This document shows, piece after piece, positions 43,813-54,230 of a DNA stretch of 64,000 nt (positions within the stretch are counted from its first letter, which is position 1; every line of letters begins with the position of its first letter). A program made the position numbers and the translations under genes. The notes under the pieces are model-generated. The model saw only the letters and a list, made by a program, of their open reading frames with translations. It did not search any database and was not told where the DNA came from. The DNA is taken from assembly GCA_019359035.1 (NCBI GenBank), contig JAHHIC010000109.1:62001-126000 (forward strand), in the 5' to 3' direction. This DNA is from Scytonematopsis contorta HA4267-MV1. Its GTDB lineage: Bacteria > Cyanobacteriota > Cyanobacteriia > Cyanobacteriales > Nostocaceae.

Positions 43813-44487
43813 TTAGGCAGATTGAGCACCAATAAGAGGGTTAGGCACAGGGAAAGAACGATTTTCTAATAGTTTAAATGTACCATTGCTAGCATCGTAA
43901 ACGAAAACTGCACCTGATTCAATTTCATAAATCCAAGCGTGAAGAGTCAATTTGCCGCTATGCATTCGAGAACGAATTATAGGATAAGTTTCCAAGTTTT
44001 CTATTTGCGTTAATACGTTTTGCTCAATAGCAATTTTTAATAATTTTTCTTGTGGGTAACCGCTGTAGTTATCTAAAACAACACGACGGGTAGACTCTGC
44101 ATGATGTCGTAACCAATCATAAACCAAAGGCATCTGTTGGGCAAGATTTCCAATTTGTAAAAGTCCTCGCATTGCACCACAATGTGAATGACCGCAAATA
44201 ATAATATCTTTAATGCCTAAACCACCAACAGCATACTCTACTGCTGCACCTTCACCACAATTTAAAGTACCATAAGTGGGGATAATATTACCAATATTGC
44301 GAAGAACAAATAATTCACCTGGTGGACTCTGGGTAATTAAACATGGGTCAATTCGTGAGTCAGAACAAGTAATAAACAAGACCTCAGGTGATTGAGCTTG
44401 TGATAATTGCTCAAATAGTTCTCTATTTGATGAAAAATAATTGTCGTGAAAATCGTTTAAGCCGTCAATAATTCGTTTAAGAGGCAT
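43813..44487 (-). CDS. Beta-class carbonic anhydrase
   Basis: 224 residues. Zinc ligands Cys41 (FITCSDSRIDP, with the Asp43-Arg45 dyad), His100 and Cys103 (IICGHSHCGAM). It interconverts CO2 and bicarbonate. The length and C-terminus fit the cyanobacterial CcaA/IcfA group only partly (that form has a longer tail for carboxysome binding), so carboxysomal location is uncertain. Confidence 0.92.
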   Translation of the reverse strand: MPLKRIIDGLNDFHDNYFSSNRELFEQLSQAQSPEVLFITCSDSRIDPCLITQSPPGELFVLRNIGNIIPTYGTLNCGEGAAVEYAVGGLGIKDIIICGHSHCGAMRGLLQIGNLAQQMPLVYDWLRHHAESTRRVVLDNYSGYPQEKLLKIAIEQNVLTQIENLETYPIIRSRMHSGKLTLHAWIYEIESGAVFVYDASNGTFKLLENRSFPVPNPLIGAQSA

Positions 44488-45521
44488 TGCTTTATTTCCT
44501 AGTATACCTTTTTCTCTTTATACTTCATCACTTTAACCCAAGGTTCCGAATAATTTGGTTAAATTATAGCTCTATTTAAGAATATTTATCCGAGTCTTTA
44601 CGGAAGTTTTTTCATGTACTATCTACCTAGCGTCAGCAAAATTATATACCCTCTAAATTGATTAAGTATAAAACTTGTAAATTATACATTTATGACTCTT
44701 AAATTATCTATAAATCCTGACATAAATGATTTTTAATATGTATTTAATTTTGAAGCAAATAAGTAGATTCTTCATTTGTGGAAGCACTTATAATTCTATA
44801 TTTTGATAAATTTGTGATTTGAGCTACTAATTGATATGTCTAAGAGATATTTAGGACATGTCTTAGATATCTGTGATTTTGATAACATTCATATATAAAT
44901 TAATTCCCGCATATGATTTCAAGAAAATTATCAACACCCCCAACAATAAAAGACATAATACAATTCAGTATATTTAGATACAGTTAACCTTATATCTATC
45001 TCTGAATAATCCCTGTAAAACGAAAAATCAGATACCAACGATTCAGAACTGTTATTCATCTAGCTTATGTTAAGTATCGTTAAGAATCTATAGTTCGTCA
45101 ATATATTTTACTTATGTGAAGTTAGTATGTATTTTGTATGTCAATCTCATGCAATGTATAAAAAATATCTAACTCTGTAAACTGCTAATTCGTCTAACAA
45201 TTATTGCTATTTTACCAACAGAGGTGATTTGATAAAGATATTTACTATGTAGATATGCTTTTAGTAGATTAGTATCATAAGCAAAAATGAATGCAATATT
45301 TATAAGTAAATTCATTTAAATCAACGTAATGCGACATATTGATTGCGTAAAGTTACACAAACATACAAGTATGCCTTTACATAACAAAACTTAATACTTG
45401 TTTATGAATAGTTGATTTTAGTTATGAAAATTAATAAGTAAGTACATAACCTAGCATATTGGCTTAAAGTTAATTATGAATGATTAGCACTTATTGCTGA
45501 AACTAAGGATGCTTGTGCTTT
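44488..45521. other. Long AT-rich gap, about 1 kb
   Basis: Between the divergent carbonic anhydrase and TPR glycosyltransferase genes. No convincing reading frame, RNA gene or repeat family member was seen. Unusually long for a two-promoter region and free of the repeats found elsewhere. Confidence 0.45.
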
Positions 45522-46721
45522 ATGAACCTGAGCCTGTGCATGATAGTAAAAAATGAAGAGGCATCTTTGTCTAAATGCCTCACTAGTATAAAGGGGGTTG
45601 TCGATGAAATCATAGTATTAGATACAGGTTCAATTGACCGAACTCCAGAAATTGCCAAAAAATTTGGTGCAAAAGTTTATTATTTTGAGTGGTGCAATGA
45701 TTTCAGCGCTGCTCGCAATGAGGCATTAAAATATGTTGCTGGCGATTGGATTTTAGTATTAGATGCCGATGAGACTTTAACACCACAAATTGTACCTCAG
45801 TTAAAAGAAGCGATTCAAAACGAAGATTACCTACTTATAAACCTTGTTCGTTATGAAGTAGGAGCTGCACAATCCCCTTACTCCTTAGTGTCTAGGCTGT
45901 TTAGGAATCGTCCAGATATAAAATTTTCTCGTCCTTATCATGCGATGGTAGACGATAGCGTATCCGAAATTTTACGCAAAGAGCCTCAATGGCAGGTAGG
46001 TTATTTACAAGGCGTGGCAATTTTGCATGAGGGTTATCAGACAAATATAATTGCTCAACAAAACAAATTTGTCAAAGCTCAAGCAGCGATGGAAGAATTT
46101 ATTGTAGTCCATCCCAATGACCCTTATGTTTGCAGTAAATTAGGAGCATTATATGTAGAAATAGGGAAAATCCCTCAAGGAATAGAATTACTACAAAGAG
46201 GAATGAATTTCGTATCGGAAAATTATGAAATACTATATGAGCTTCACTATCATTTAGGAATCGCTTACACTCGTTTAAATATTAGTCCAGAAACATCAAA
46301 ACAAGCAATTTTTCATTATCAGCAAGCGATAAAACTACCTATTTATCCTATTCTCAAATTAGGTGCATACAACAATTTAGGTAATTTACTCAAAGCTGCT
46401 GGAGATTTTAATAATGCGATAACTGCCTATGAAACCACTTTAAAAATCGACCCCAAGTTTGCTATTGGTCATTATAATTTGGGTATGACTTTTAAAGCCA
46501 TGAATTTATTTACAGATGCAATTAGTTCTTACAAAAAAGCAATACAATGTAATCCTAATTACGCAGAAGCTTATCAAAATTTAGGAGTTGTACTTGTAAA
46601 AATAGGTCAAGTCAAAGAAAGTTTATTAGCTTTTGGCAAAGCAATAGTCCTACATGAAAAAAGTAACCCCGAAGAAGCAAAGCGCTTACGTCAGGGGTTA
46701 CAGGAAATGGGATTGATTTAA
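45522..46721 (+). CDS. Family 2 glycosyltransferase with TPR repeats
   Basis: ATG 45522 (MNLSLCMIVKNEEASLSKCL) is preferred over a TTG at 45513; 399 residues. GT2 domain: SLCMIVKNEE, DEIIVLDTGSIDRTPEIAKKFGAKVYYFEW, ILVLDADETLTP (DxD). From about residue 190 the chain is tetratricopeptide repeats (YNNLGNLLKAAGDFNNAITAYETTLKIDPKFAIGHYNLG and two or more similar), as in SunS-like and other TPR glycosyltransferases. Likely modifies a protein or glycan in the cytoplasm; the TPRs may bind the acceptor. Confidence 0.9.
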   Translation: MNLSLCMIVKNEEASLSKCLTSIKGVVDEIIVLDTGSIDRTPEIAKKFGAKVYYFEWCNDFSAARNEALKYVAGDWILVLDADETLTPQIVPQLKEAIQNEDYLLINLVRYEVGAAQSPYSLVSRLFRNRPDIKFSRPYHAMVDDSVSEILRKEPQWQVGYLQGVAILHEGYQTNIIAQQNKFVKAQAAMEEFIVVHPNDPYVCSKLGALYVEIGKIPQGIELLQRGMNFVSENYEILYELHYHLGIAYTRLNISPETSKQAIFHYQQAIKLPIYPILKLGAYNNLGNLLKAAGDFNNAITAYETTLKIDPKFAIGHYNLGMTFKAMNLFTDAISSYKKAIQCNPNYAEAYQNLGVVLVKIGQVKESLLAFGKAIVLHEKSNPEEAKRLRQGLQEMGLI

Positions 46722-46850
46722 GTGGGGAGTGGGGAGTGGGGAATGGGGAATGGGGAATGGGTATTAGTGAAGCAAAACTGAAACAATATTTCCTACTCCC
46801 TACTCCCTACTCCCTGCTCCCCATCCCCACCTACTCCCCACTCCCTCTTA
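46722..46850. repeat. Inverted GGGGAGT heptamer tracts between convergent genes
   Basis: GTGGGGA units (46722-46765) face complementary CCCTACT/CCCCACT units (46793-46850) between the TPR glycosyltransferase and aspC stop codons. They can form one long hairpin that would stop both transcripts. Confidence 0.9.
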
Positions 46851-48014
46851 CAGCTGCGACTTGACAAATTTTTCTAGTCTATCCATGCCTTTTTCGATTG
46901 TTGCCATATCGGTAGCATAGGAAAGACGAATAGTGTTATCAGAACCAAAAGCGATACCGGGAATTACTGCGACTTGATGTTCTTGTAAGAAAGCATCACA
47001 AAATTCTAAAGATTTTAGTCCGGTTTTGCTGATATCTGGTAATAAATAAAATGCGCCATCAGGTTTAGGACAACTTAATCCGGGAATGGCGTTAAGTCTT
47101 TCATACATTACCTCTCGCCTTTTGGCAAAAGCTCGACGCATTTCTTCTACACAGTCTTGAGGTCCTTCTAGCGCTGCAACCGCCCCAAATTGAGCAAATG
47201 TACATATATTAGACGTACTATGGCTCTGAATGGTGATTGTGGCTTTAATTAAATCCAATGGTCCAGCTAAATAACCAAGACGCCATCCAGTCATGGAATA
47301 GCCTTTGGCAAAACCATTGCTAATAATTGTGCGGACGAAAACTTCATCGCTGACCGAACCAATGCTGACTTGCTTAGTCCCGTCGTAGATAATTTTTTCG
47401 TAAATTTCGTCAGAAACAACCAAAATATCGGCTTCAACAATAATATCCGCCAGAGCTTTTAGTTCTGCTGGCGTATATACCATCCCGGTAGGATTTGATG
47501 GTGAGTTGATGATAAATAATTTGGTTTTGGGTGTTATTGCTGCCTTTAACTGTTCAGGTGTTATTTTATAGCTTGTTGATTCGTCTGTCTGAACAATTAC
47601 TGATGTTCCTCCTGCTAAAGTGACCATTTCTGGATAGCTCAACCAGTAAGGTGCGGGGATAATAACCTCATCTCCCGGTTCAATCAGGGCTAGCATTAAA
47701 TTAAACAGAGAATGCTTACCGCCATTTGTGACGATAACATTTTCTGGTTCGTAATCTAAACGATTTTCGGTTCTAAGTTTTTTGGCAATAGCCTGTCGTA
47801 GCTGTGCCTCACCAGCAGCGGGTCCGTACTTGGTTTTACCTTCTTCTAAAGCCTTTTCGGCTGCTGCTTTAATGTGCGCTGGTGTATCGAAATCCGGTTC
47901 ACCAGCACTAAAACTACAAACGTCGATTCCTTCACTTTTCATAGCCTTAGCCTTGGCTGAAATCGCTAAGGTTATCGAAGGCGTTACCTGACTTACTCTT
48001 TCTGCCAGTTTCAT
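46848..48014 (-). CDS. aspC: Class I aspartate aminotransferase
   Basis: 388 residues from ATG 48014 (a TTG six codons upstream is open). Motifs: [41 protein letters not shown]-binding Lys in [17 protein letters not shown], and the C-terminal IRLSYATDM arginine. Transfers amino groups between aspartate and 2-oxoglutarate; relatives in this subgroup also aminate prephenate to arogenate, which would feed the nearby TyrA. Subgroup assignment is inference. Confidence 0.93.
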   Translation of the reverse strand: MKLAERVSQVTPSITLAISAKAKAMKSEGIDVCSFSAGEPDFDTPAHIKAAAEKALEEGKTKYGPAAGEAQLRQAIAKKLRTENRLDYEPENVIVTNGGKHSLFNLMLALIEPGDEVIIPAPYWLSYPEMVTLAGGTSVIVQTDESTSYKITPEQLKAAITPKTKLFIINSPSNPTGMVYTPAELKALADIIVEADILVVSDEIYEKIIYDGTKQVSIGSVSDEVFVRTIISNGFAKGYSMTGWRLGYLAGPLDLIKATITIQSHSTSNICTFAQFGAVAALEGPQDCVEEMRRAFAKRREVMYERLNAIPGLSCPKPDGAFYLLPDISKTGLKSLEFCDAFLQEHQVAVIPGIAFGSDNTIRLSYATDMATIEKGMDRLEKFVKSQL

Positions 48015-48141
48015 CGTTAATTCTTTTGGCAAGTTCTCACTTCTTTAAGAGTATCCCAGAGTTCCTATTGAGATTTGTGCTTTTATAATTCATTTTTGGT
48101 TAGTTGCTGTCACTTGATGGTTATTATCTGGTCTTTAAATT

Positions 48142-48170
48142 CAAGGGCGGGCAAGGATGCCCACCCCACA
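48142..48170. terminator. Possible terminator hairpin after the aldolase gene
   Basis: GGGCGGGCA / TGCCCACCC stem with a 4-nt loop, about 45 bp past the aldolase stop codon on the minus strand. No strong T run. Same stem type as the tkt terminator at 2934. Confidence 0.5.
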
Positions 48171-48204
48171 ATATTTGAATAATTTATTTTTTGTTGGAAA
48201 TCCG

Positions 48205-49287
48205 CTAGGCGATAGTTACGTCTTCCGACAAATACACGTCCTGAATCAGGTGGAAAAGTTTTACCCCTTCTTCAAAAGGACGTTGAAATGTTTTACGGCC
48301 AGAAATTAAGCCTGTACCTCCAGCGCGTTTGTTAATTATCGCTGTGCGTACTGCCTCGGCAAAGTCAGTTTTACCAGCCGCACCACCAGAATTTATTAAT
48401 CCCGCACGTCCGCTATAACAATTCAAAACTTGGTAGCGGGTCAAATCAATTGGGTGGTCGGTAGTTAAATCAGTGTAAACCCTTTCATTAGTCATGCCAT
48501 ATTTTTTACCCGTAGCTTGAGCGACTGCTTTATAGCCACCATTAAATTCGGGTAGTTTTTGCTTAATAATGTCGGCTTCGATGGTTACACCAAGATGATT
48601 TGCTTGTCCAGTCAGGTCAGTAGAGATGTGATAGTCTTTATCTTGTTTAAAGGCATTATTACGTAAGTAACACCAAAGAATTGTCGCCATACCCAATTCA
48701 TGAGCGCGTTTAAATACCTTGCTGACTTCTTGAATTTGACGAGTAGATTCATCGGAACCAAAATAAATCGTAGCACCAACTGCAACCGCTCCCAAATTCC
48801 AAGCTTGTTCCACATCACCAAACATGATTTGGTCATATTTATTAGGATACGTCAGTAATTCGTTGTGGTTGAGCTTGGCAATAAATGGAATTTTGTGAGC
48901 GTATTTACGAGAAATTGCTCCCAATACTCCCAAAGTGGTGGCAACAGCGTTACATCCCCCTTCAATCGCCAATTTTACGATATTTTCGGGGTCAAAGTAA
49001 ATTGGATTGGGTGCAAAAGATGCACCAGCAGAGTGTTCGATACCTTGGTCAACTGGCAAGATAGAAACATAACCTGTGTTTGCTAGTCTACCAGCAGAAT
49101 AAAGAGTTTGTAGACTCCGCAATACTTGTGGGTTACGGTCACTGTTTAACCAGACTCTATCGATAAAATCTGAGCCAGGTAAATGTAATAAATTTTTGGA
49201 AACTTTTGCCTTATGTGTGAGTAAATCTTCGGCTTCTTTACCCAGCAAGGACTCGATAAAACTTGGTGCTGAAAGGGTCGTAGTCAT
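48205..49287 (-). CDS. Class I fructose-bisphosphate aldolase (FbaB/DhnA type)
   Basis: 360 residues. Archaeal/DhnA-type class I signatures: [57 protein letters not shown], and the Schiff-base Lys region around [17 protein letters not shown]. It cleaves and forms fructose 1,6-bisphosphate in glycolysis and the Calvin cycle. In cyanobacteria it backs up the class II enzyme. Confidence 0.93.
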   Translation of the reverse strand: MTTTLSAPSFIESLLGKEAEDLLTHKAKVSKNLLHLPGSDFIDRVWLNSDRNPQVLRSLQTLYSAGRLANTGYVSILPVDQGIEHSAGASFAPNPIYFDPENIVKLAIEGGCNAVATTLGVLGAISRKYAHKIPFIAKLNHNELLTYPNKYDQIMFGDVEQAWNLGAVAVGATIYFGSDESTRQIQEVSKVFKRAHELGMATILWCYLRNNAFKQDKDYHISTDLTGQANHLGVTIEADIIKQKLPEFNGGYKAVAQATGKKYGMTNERVYTDLTTDHPIDLTRYQVLNCYSGRAGLINSGGAAGKTDFAEAVRTAIINKRAGGTGLISGRKTFQRPFEEGVKLFHLIQDVYLSEDVTIA

Positions 49288-49591
49288 CGCAACTTTGCCT
49301 CAATAAATTTAGCACGTGACCATGACTTTACGATAGCACTCCTATTATTAGATACCTATCTATCGGTAGGTTAACTAATCTGTTTATTTATGAATAGCTA
49401 TTCCTGGTATTGATTACTAGAGATTATAAAAATAAACTTAAATTTATTTAAGTGTAATTGCTAACTATATAACTGTTAATTGGACAACTATTATTCATCA
49501 ATACTTGTAATAGAAAATACAAATATTTTTATACCTAATTTTTTTTTCTTATCCCCCCATTCCCCACTCCCTACTCCCCATTCCCTACTCC
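49288..49591. other. Gap upstream of the aldolase, with heptamer tract
   Basis: AT-rich; CCCCACT/CCCTACT heptamers at 49553-49598 reach into the end of the stomatin-like gene. No gene seen. Confidence 0.5.
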
Positions 49592-50371
49592 CTATTCCTG
49601 AGATTTTTTTGGAGTATCGACAATGGAATCTGACATTTTTCTTGCTAAGTTCATAAAGTCAGAAGGTATCATGACAAGAGTAGTTGTGTTATTTTCCGCA
49701 CCTACTTCTGTTAGCATTTGTAAACGGCGTAACTCTAATGCTACCGGATTTTCCATAATCAATTGAGAAGCTTCTGCTAGTTTAATCGAGGCTTCCTGCT
49801 CTGCAGCAGCTTTAATAATACGAGCGCGTTTTTCTCTAATGGCTTCGGCTTCCTTAGCCATAGCTCGTTGCATTGCCAAAGGAATTTCTACATCTTTCAT
49901 TTCCACTCGTTCGATAACTATTCCCCAAGATTCGGTGATTTCGTCTACGATTTCCTGGACTTTAACATTAATTTTGTCACGATTTTGTAAAACGTCATCC
50001 AAGATGTTTTGCCCAACTACATTACGTAGAGTTGTTAAAGCAGTTTGGTAAACAGCCAACTGATAGTTTTCTACTTTATTAATAGCTTTCGATGGGTCCA
50101 GAATCCGATAATATAAAACAGCGTTGACTTTAATGGTAACGCTATCGGCTGTAATAGTTTCTTGAGGTTCGATATTCACAGTTTTGGTACGAATATCGAC
50201 TTGAGTTTTTTGGTCAATTAAAGGTAATATCCAGTACATTCCTGGACCTCTTGTTCCACTACTTCTACCTAAACGAAAAATAACTCCTCGCTGATATTCT
50301 CGGTCTAATTTTAATCCGGAGAGACTGAGAAACATTGCTATAACAAAAAAGGTACTTATAAAAGCTCCCAT
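49592..50371 (-). CDS. Stomatin/slipin-like SPFH protein
   Basis: 259 residues. N-terminal hydrophobic hairpin (2-17), then an SPFH/band 7 domain: REYQRGVIFRLGRSSGTRGPGMYWILPLIDQ, VDIRTKTVNIEPQETITADSVTIKVNAVLYYRI, and the coiled coil region RAMAKEAEAIREKRARIIKAAAEQEASIKLAEA. Forms membrane scaffolds at the inner membrane. The usual NfeD partner is not adjacent. Confidence 0.92.
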   Translation of the reverse strand: MGAFISTFFVIAMFLSLSGLKLDREYQRGVIFRLGRSSGTRGPGMYWILPLIDQKTQVDIRTKTVNIEPQETITADSVTIKVNAVLYYRILDPSKAINKVENYQLAVYQTALTTLRNVVGQNILDDVLQNRDKINVKVQEIVDEITESWGIVIERVEMKDVEIPLAMQRAMAKEAEAIREKRARIIKAAAEQEASIKLAEASQLIMENPVALELRRLQMLTEVGAENNTTTLVMIPSDFMNLARKMSDSIVDTPKKSQE

Positions 50372-50724
50372 AAATAATCCCGCTCCTGCTTATACAGGTA
50401 GTTTGAGTCTGGCAATCAAAACGATAAGTCAAAACTAACACAACTATTTAGCGATGTGTACACTTGCCATAATTTTTAATTTTATGTCTTTAACAATTAA
50501 GCGAAAAACATCTAAATCGAAAAGGTTATTATCTGTAAGCGTTTATAAAAAATTAATATTTATCAAAGCAATCAACCCCAGCATTATCGGCTTTAAGCTA
50601 AATTATTTACTTAATAAAATTTAATAATATCTATGCGAAATAGTATATTTACATACTTGATTTTTAGACTGTTAATAGATGTAAACTTTACGAATAAGTA
50701 AATTTAACATTATTAATAAAAAAA
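50372..50724. other. Divergent gap, 353 bp
   Basis: AT-rich region between the stomatin-like and NERD genes, with no gene or repeat recognised. Confidence 0.4.
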
Positions 50725-51381
50725 TTGACACCAAAAACAAAACTTCCAGGTGAACAAGTCCGTAAACTAGGAAAGAAACGATACCACTCTGCGATACAAC
50801 GTTACGTTTTTGCGGGGGCTATTTTTCTGGGGACGGCGCTGTTGCTCACAGTTACTGGTATTTCAGGGCTAGGGATATTAATCTCGCTAGGGGGATTAGG
50901 AATTTCGTACTATCTTTACCGAAACGGACAACACCTGATGAAACGAGCCGATGATGCTCAACGAGGTGCTCAAGCCGAAACTGATGTAGCTGAATTATTA
51001 CGTCCTCTGGGTTATAAAAAATGGCAGGTTGAGTACAACCTAAGAATTAAAAGATGGGGTGATGCGGATGTGGTGCTGTTTTCTCCTAAAGGTAACTGGT
51101 ATGTAATTGATGTTAAGTCTCATGGTGGCACAAAAGTTTATGAAAGTGGTCGTCTGCGAAAACGGTATGGCAAAAATATTTATGATTTTAAAGAAGGGAA
51201 TTTAATTTCTAAAGTCAAAGGTCAAGCAAGGGAAGTAAAGCATTTAAAAGGTGCTGAGTGGGTGACAGCACTACTTTGTTTTACAAAAGGTAGTGTGAAT
51301 ATTCCCAGTAATGATATTAATGGAGTTTATGTTGTAGGTGCTGGTGATTTGCTTAATATCTTGCTGCAGTTGGATAAATAA
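50725..51381 (+). CDS. NERD-domain (nuclease-related) membrane protein
   Basis: 218 residues from TTG 50725; no upstream ATG is in frame, and the first internal ATG would remove the membrane part, so the start is uncertain. Two hydrophobic segments (about 27-65), then a NERD domain: GAQAETDVAELLRPLGYKKWQVEYNLRIKRWGDADVVLFSPKGNWYVIDVKSHGG (with the D-x-V and D-x-K residues of the restriction-endonuclease-like core). DNA or RNA processing at the membrane is suggested by the family but not established. Confidence 0.82.
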   Translation: MTPKTKLPGEQVRKLGKKRYHSAIQRYVFAGAIFLGTALLLTVTGISGLGILISLGGLGISYYLYRNGQHLMKRADDAQRGAQAETDVAELLRPLGYKKWQVEYNLRIKRWGDADVVLFSPKGNWYVIDVKSHGGTKVYESGRLRKRYGKNIYDFKEGNLISKVKGQAREVKHLKGAEWVTALLCFTKGSVNIPSNDINGVYVVGAGDLLNILLQLDK

Positions 51382-51511
51382 TTATTCTTGGTTTATAGTT
51401 AATTAGTATAGTACGCCCTAGTTAAAGAGAAATTACCAAAATTTAAAACCACAAAAGGCCAGATATGAAATCAAAGTGTATGGCAACTCAATCTATTTGT
51501 AACCCCCAAAG

Positions 51512-52714
51512 CTAACTCCGAAAAACAACACTCAAAGCCTTCATCGTAATCGCCTTAGCATCCACACCTTGGTCATTAACTAAAACAACCACACTAGATT
51601 TTTGATTTGGAAAATATAGCATCTGAGTACGAAAACCATAAGCTATACCACTATGTCCTAAAGCCATACCAAAAGGAGTTTTAATACGTTCTACACCCAA
51701 CCCATAAGCATAATCTCTATCTGGAAACTTCAACATTTCTGCCATCATATTAGGTGGAAGTAAAGTTTTATCCCCAAACAAAGCTTGCATAAATTTTCCT
51801 AAATCTTCACCAGTAGAAACTAATCCCCCATCTCCCAAACCATTTCCATCGTTTACATCTTCAAAGCTGTTACGTTTACCATTTTTATTAGGACGACTAT
51901 AACCAGTAGCAACATCCCCTTTCGTTGGTTCGTGCAATTCTGTAAAAGTATTTTTTAAGCTTAAAGGTTCTAAAATACGGTTACGTATAGCTTCCGCGAG
52001 AGTTCCCTTAGTAATTTGTTCAACAATTAGTTCTAAAAGAATATAATTAGTATCGGTATAAGCAAAGCGCTCTCCTGGTAGAGCTTTTGGCTTAACACCG
52101 TACATATACTTAATAGCCTCTTTCGCTGTCCAAGGTTTGGAACGACCCCTAGAAGCAGTTGCCTTTTTGAAAGCGTCTGTATTTAAATATTCTGCGACAC
52201 CGCTGGTATGATTTAATAGTTGACGTACTGTAATATTTTTACTGTTAGGAATAGAAGAAGAAATAGACTCAGATAAATATTTGGCAATAGGTCTATCCAA
52301 ATTTAATTTACCTTCTGCCGCTAACTGTAAGACTACTACCGCCACAAAAGTTTTGCTCGTGCTGGCTATAGAAAAGCCATCCGTCGGCTTCATTGGTGTT
52401 TTTCTTGCCAAATTGCTCACACCCGAAGCACCTGCCCAAGTGCCATCAGGAGTAGAAATATACAAAACGGCACCGGGAGACTGCTGCTTATTCACTGCTT
52501 CATCTAGCACCGACTGTAGTTTCGTCTGTGATTCCATCTGAGGGATTTCTGTTGGCACTACTTCCTCAGGTTGGGGAAGAAAGGGCAGAGGAAGAGGTTG
52601 ACCAGTTGCCCTTTCGCTAAGACTATGTAGCTCTAAATAACCTATAGCGCCTTGACAAAATAAAACAAATGTAATAAGCAAAACTTTACTTTTCGTAAAA
52701 TTTTTATGTCTCAT
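51512..52714 (-). CDS. Serine hydrolase, class C beta-lactamase/DD-peptidase fold
   Basis: 400 residues. N-terminal hydrophobic segment (about 10-26) acts as signal or anchor. SxxK motif STSK in FSIASTSKTFVAVV; YTDTNYILLELIV in the place of the Y-x-N motif (Asp instead of Asn); HSG in LGHSGIAYGF as the third motif. Probably a periplasmic D-Ala-D-Ala carboxypeptidase or esterase; substrate unknown. Confidence 0.88.
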   Translation of the reverse strand: MRHKNFTKSKVLLITFVLFCQGAIGYLELHSLSERATGQPLPLPFLPQPEEVVPTEIPQMESQTKLQSVLDEAVNKQQSPGAVLYISTPDGTWAGASGVSNLARKTPMKPTDGFSIASTSKTFVAVVVLQLAAEGKLNLDRPIAKYLSESISSSIPNSKNITVRQLLNHTSGVAEYLNTDAFKKATASRGRSKPWTAKEAIKYMYGVKPKALPGERFAYTDTNYILLELIVEQITKGTLAEAIRNRILEPLSLKNTFTELHEPTKGDVATGYSRPNKNGKRNSFEDVNDGNGLGDGGLVSTGEDLGKFMQALFGDKTLLPPNMMAEMLKFPDRDYAYGLGVERIKTPFGMALGHSGIAYGFRTQMLYFPNQKSSVVVLVNDQGVDAKAITMKALSVVFRS

Positions 52715-52825
52715 ACTTTTAATGTAAAGAAAAGTAAGTTAAATATAAAGAAATAATTATAAATGTACAAGTTCCCACAAAAAACATCCATTTATACAAT
52801 TGCTTAGGGGTGGGGAGTAGGGAGT

Positions 52826-52876
52826 TATAACAGTCAACAGTCAACAGTCAACAGTAAACAGTTAACAGTTAACAAA
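52826..52876. repeat. CAGTCAA heptamer tract
   Basis: Seven CAGTCAA/CAGTTAA units in the promoter side of the VOC gene. Confidence 0.9.
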
Positions 52877-52882
52877 CAGCAA

Positions 52883-53254
52883 ATGACAATTAAATATAGT
52901 GATGTATTTGTGACGATGGCGTCTTTTAATTTAGACATAATGATTGATTTTTATACTCGCTTATTAGAGCAGAAACCTCAACAATATATCCCAAATGTTT
53001 ATGCTGAATTTCATTTTACGAATGTTAAATTAGGCATTTTCAAACCGAAAATAACTCATGAATTAGAATTTGGCAACTCAGCAAAAAACAAAATTAGTTT
53101 GTGTGTGGAAGTAAGCGACTTAGAAGAGGCGATAGCCCACCTTCGCACTATAGGCTACCCGACCCAAAGCGAAATTACTACCGCTTCCCACGGTCGAGAA
53201 ATTTATGCTTATGACCCTGATGGAAATAGAATAATTTTCCATCAGTCAAAGTAA
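52883..53254 (+). CDS. VOC (glyoxalase/dioxygenase) superfamily protein
   Basis: 123 residues: a betaalphabetabetabeta module pair with VFVTMASFNLDIMIDFYTRLL at the start and AYDPDGNRIIFHQ at the end, the typical C-terminal Glu replaced by His-Gln. Could be a metal-dependent lyase/dioxygenase or a binding protein; substrate unknown. Confidence 0.82.
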   Translation: MTIKYSDVFVTMASFNLDIMIDFYTRLLEQKPQQYIPNVYAEFHFTNVKLGIFKPKITHELEFGNSAKNKISLCVEVSDLEEAIAHLRTIGYPTQSEITTASHGREIYAYDPDGNRIIFHQSK

Positions 53255-53288
53255 AGTTTTACAATAAAAAAATTACGAACTAAAATAA

Positions 53289-53340
53289 ACAGTCAACAGT
53301 CAACAGTCAGCAGTCAACAGTCAACAGCTAACAGCCAACA
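53289..53340. repeat. CAGTCAA heptamer tract
   Basis: Seven CAGTCAA/CAGTCAG/CAGCTAA units that end 5 bp before the RbgA-like start codon. Confidence 0.9.
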
Positions 53341-53345
53341 AAAAA

Positions 53346-54230
53346 ATGGGTCTAAATCAAAACTATAAATTAAATACAATACAGTGGTATCCCGGTCACA
53401 TAGCCAAAGCGGAAAAAAACCTTAAAGAGCAACTCAAGTTAGTAGACGTAGTGCTAGAAGTAAGGGATGCACGAATTCCACTTGCAACGAACCATCCCCA
53501 AATTCCAGAATGGGTTGGGAATAAAGCACGAATATTGGTACTAAATCGATTGGATATGATTTCTCCCCAAGTCCGACAAATGTGGACAAACTGGTTTAAA
53601 CAAGAAGGGGAAATACCTTATTTTACTAATGCTCAGCATGGAGATGGGGTCGCCGCCGTTTTAAAAGCTGCACAAGATGCGGGAATTTCACTTAATGAAC
53701 GTCGCAAAAGTCGCGGGATGCTACCCCGTCCAGTGCGTGCCGTAGTTATTGGATTTCCTAATGTGGGAAAATCCGCTCTAATTAACCGTGTACTCAAAAA
53801 ACGAGTAGTAGAAAGCGCAGCTCGTCCTGGAGTTACACGTCAATTGCGATGGGTGAGAATTTCTCAAGAATTAGAATTACTTGATGCTCCTGGTGTAATT
53901 CCCCTAAAGTTAGATGACCAAGATGCAGCTTTAAAATTAGCAATTTGTGATGATATTGGTGAAGCTTCTTACGACAATCAATTAGTAGCAGCAGCACTTG
54001 TAGATTTATTAAATTACCTGGAAGCAGTACATTCCAAAGTTTTACCAAAAACATCTTTACAAACCCGCTATGAGCTTGACGCCACACCCTATGCTGGAGA
54101 CGAATATTTACATGCTTTAGCAGAACATAAATACACGGGTGATGTGGAAAGAACTGCGCGTAAATTATTAACAGATTATCGCAAAGGATTATTAGGAAAT
54201 ATACCCTTAGAATTACCACCAAATTGGTAA
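53346..54230 (+). CDS. rbgA: Ribosome biogenesis GTPase, YlqF/RbgA family
   Basis: 294 residues. Circularly permuted GTPase: G4 NRLDM comes first, then G1 GFPNVGKSALINR, and G3 DAPGVI. N-terminal IQWYPGHIAKAEKNL and VVLEVRDARIPLATNHP are the YlqF hallmarks; a C-terminal RNA-binding part (about 210-294) includes RKLLTDYRKGLLGNIPLE. It helps late assembly of the 50S subunit. Confidence 0.95.
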   Translation: MGLNQNYKLNTIQWYPGHIAKAEKNLKEQLKLVDVVLEVRDARIPLATNHPQIPEWVGNKARILVLNRLDMISPQVRQMWTNWFKQEGEIPYFTNAQHGDGVAAVLKAAQDAGISLNERRKSRGMLPRPVRAVVIGFPNVGKSALINRVLKKRVVESAARPGVTRQLRWVRISQELELLDAPGVIPLKLDDQDAALKLAICDDIGEASYDNQLVAAALVDLLNYLEAVHSKVLPKTSLQTRYELDATPYAGDEYLHALAEHKYTGDVERTARKLLTDYRKGLLGNIPLELPPNW

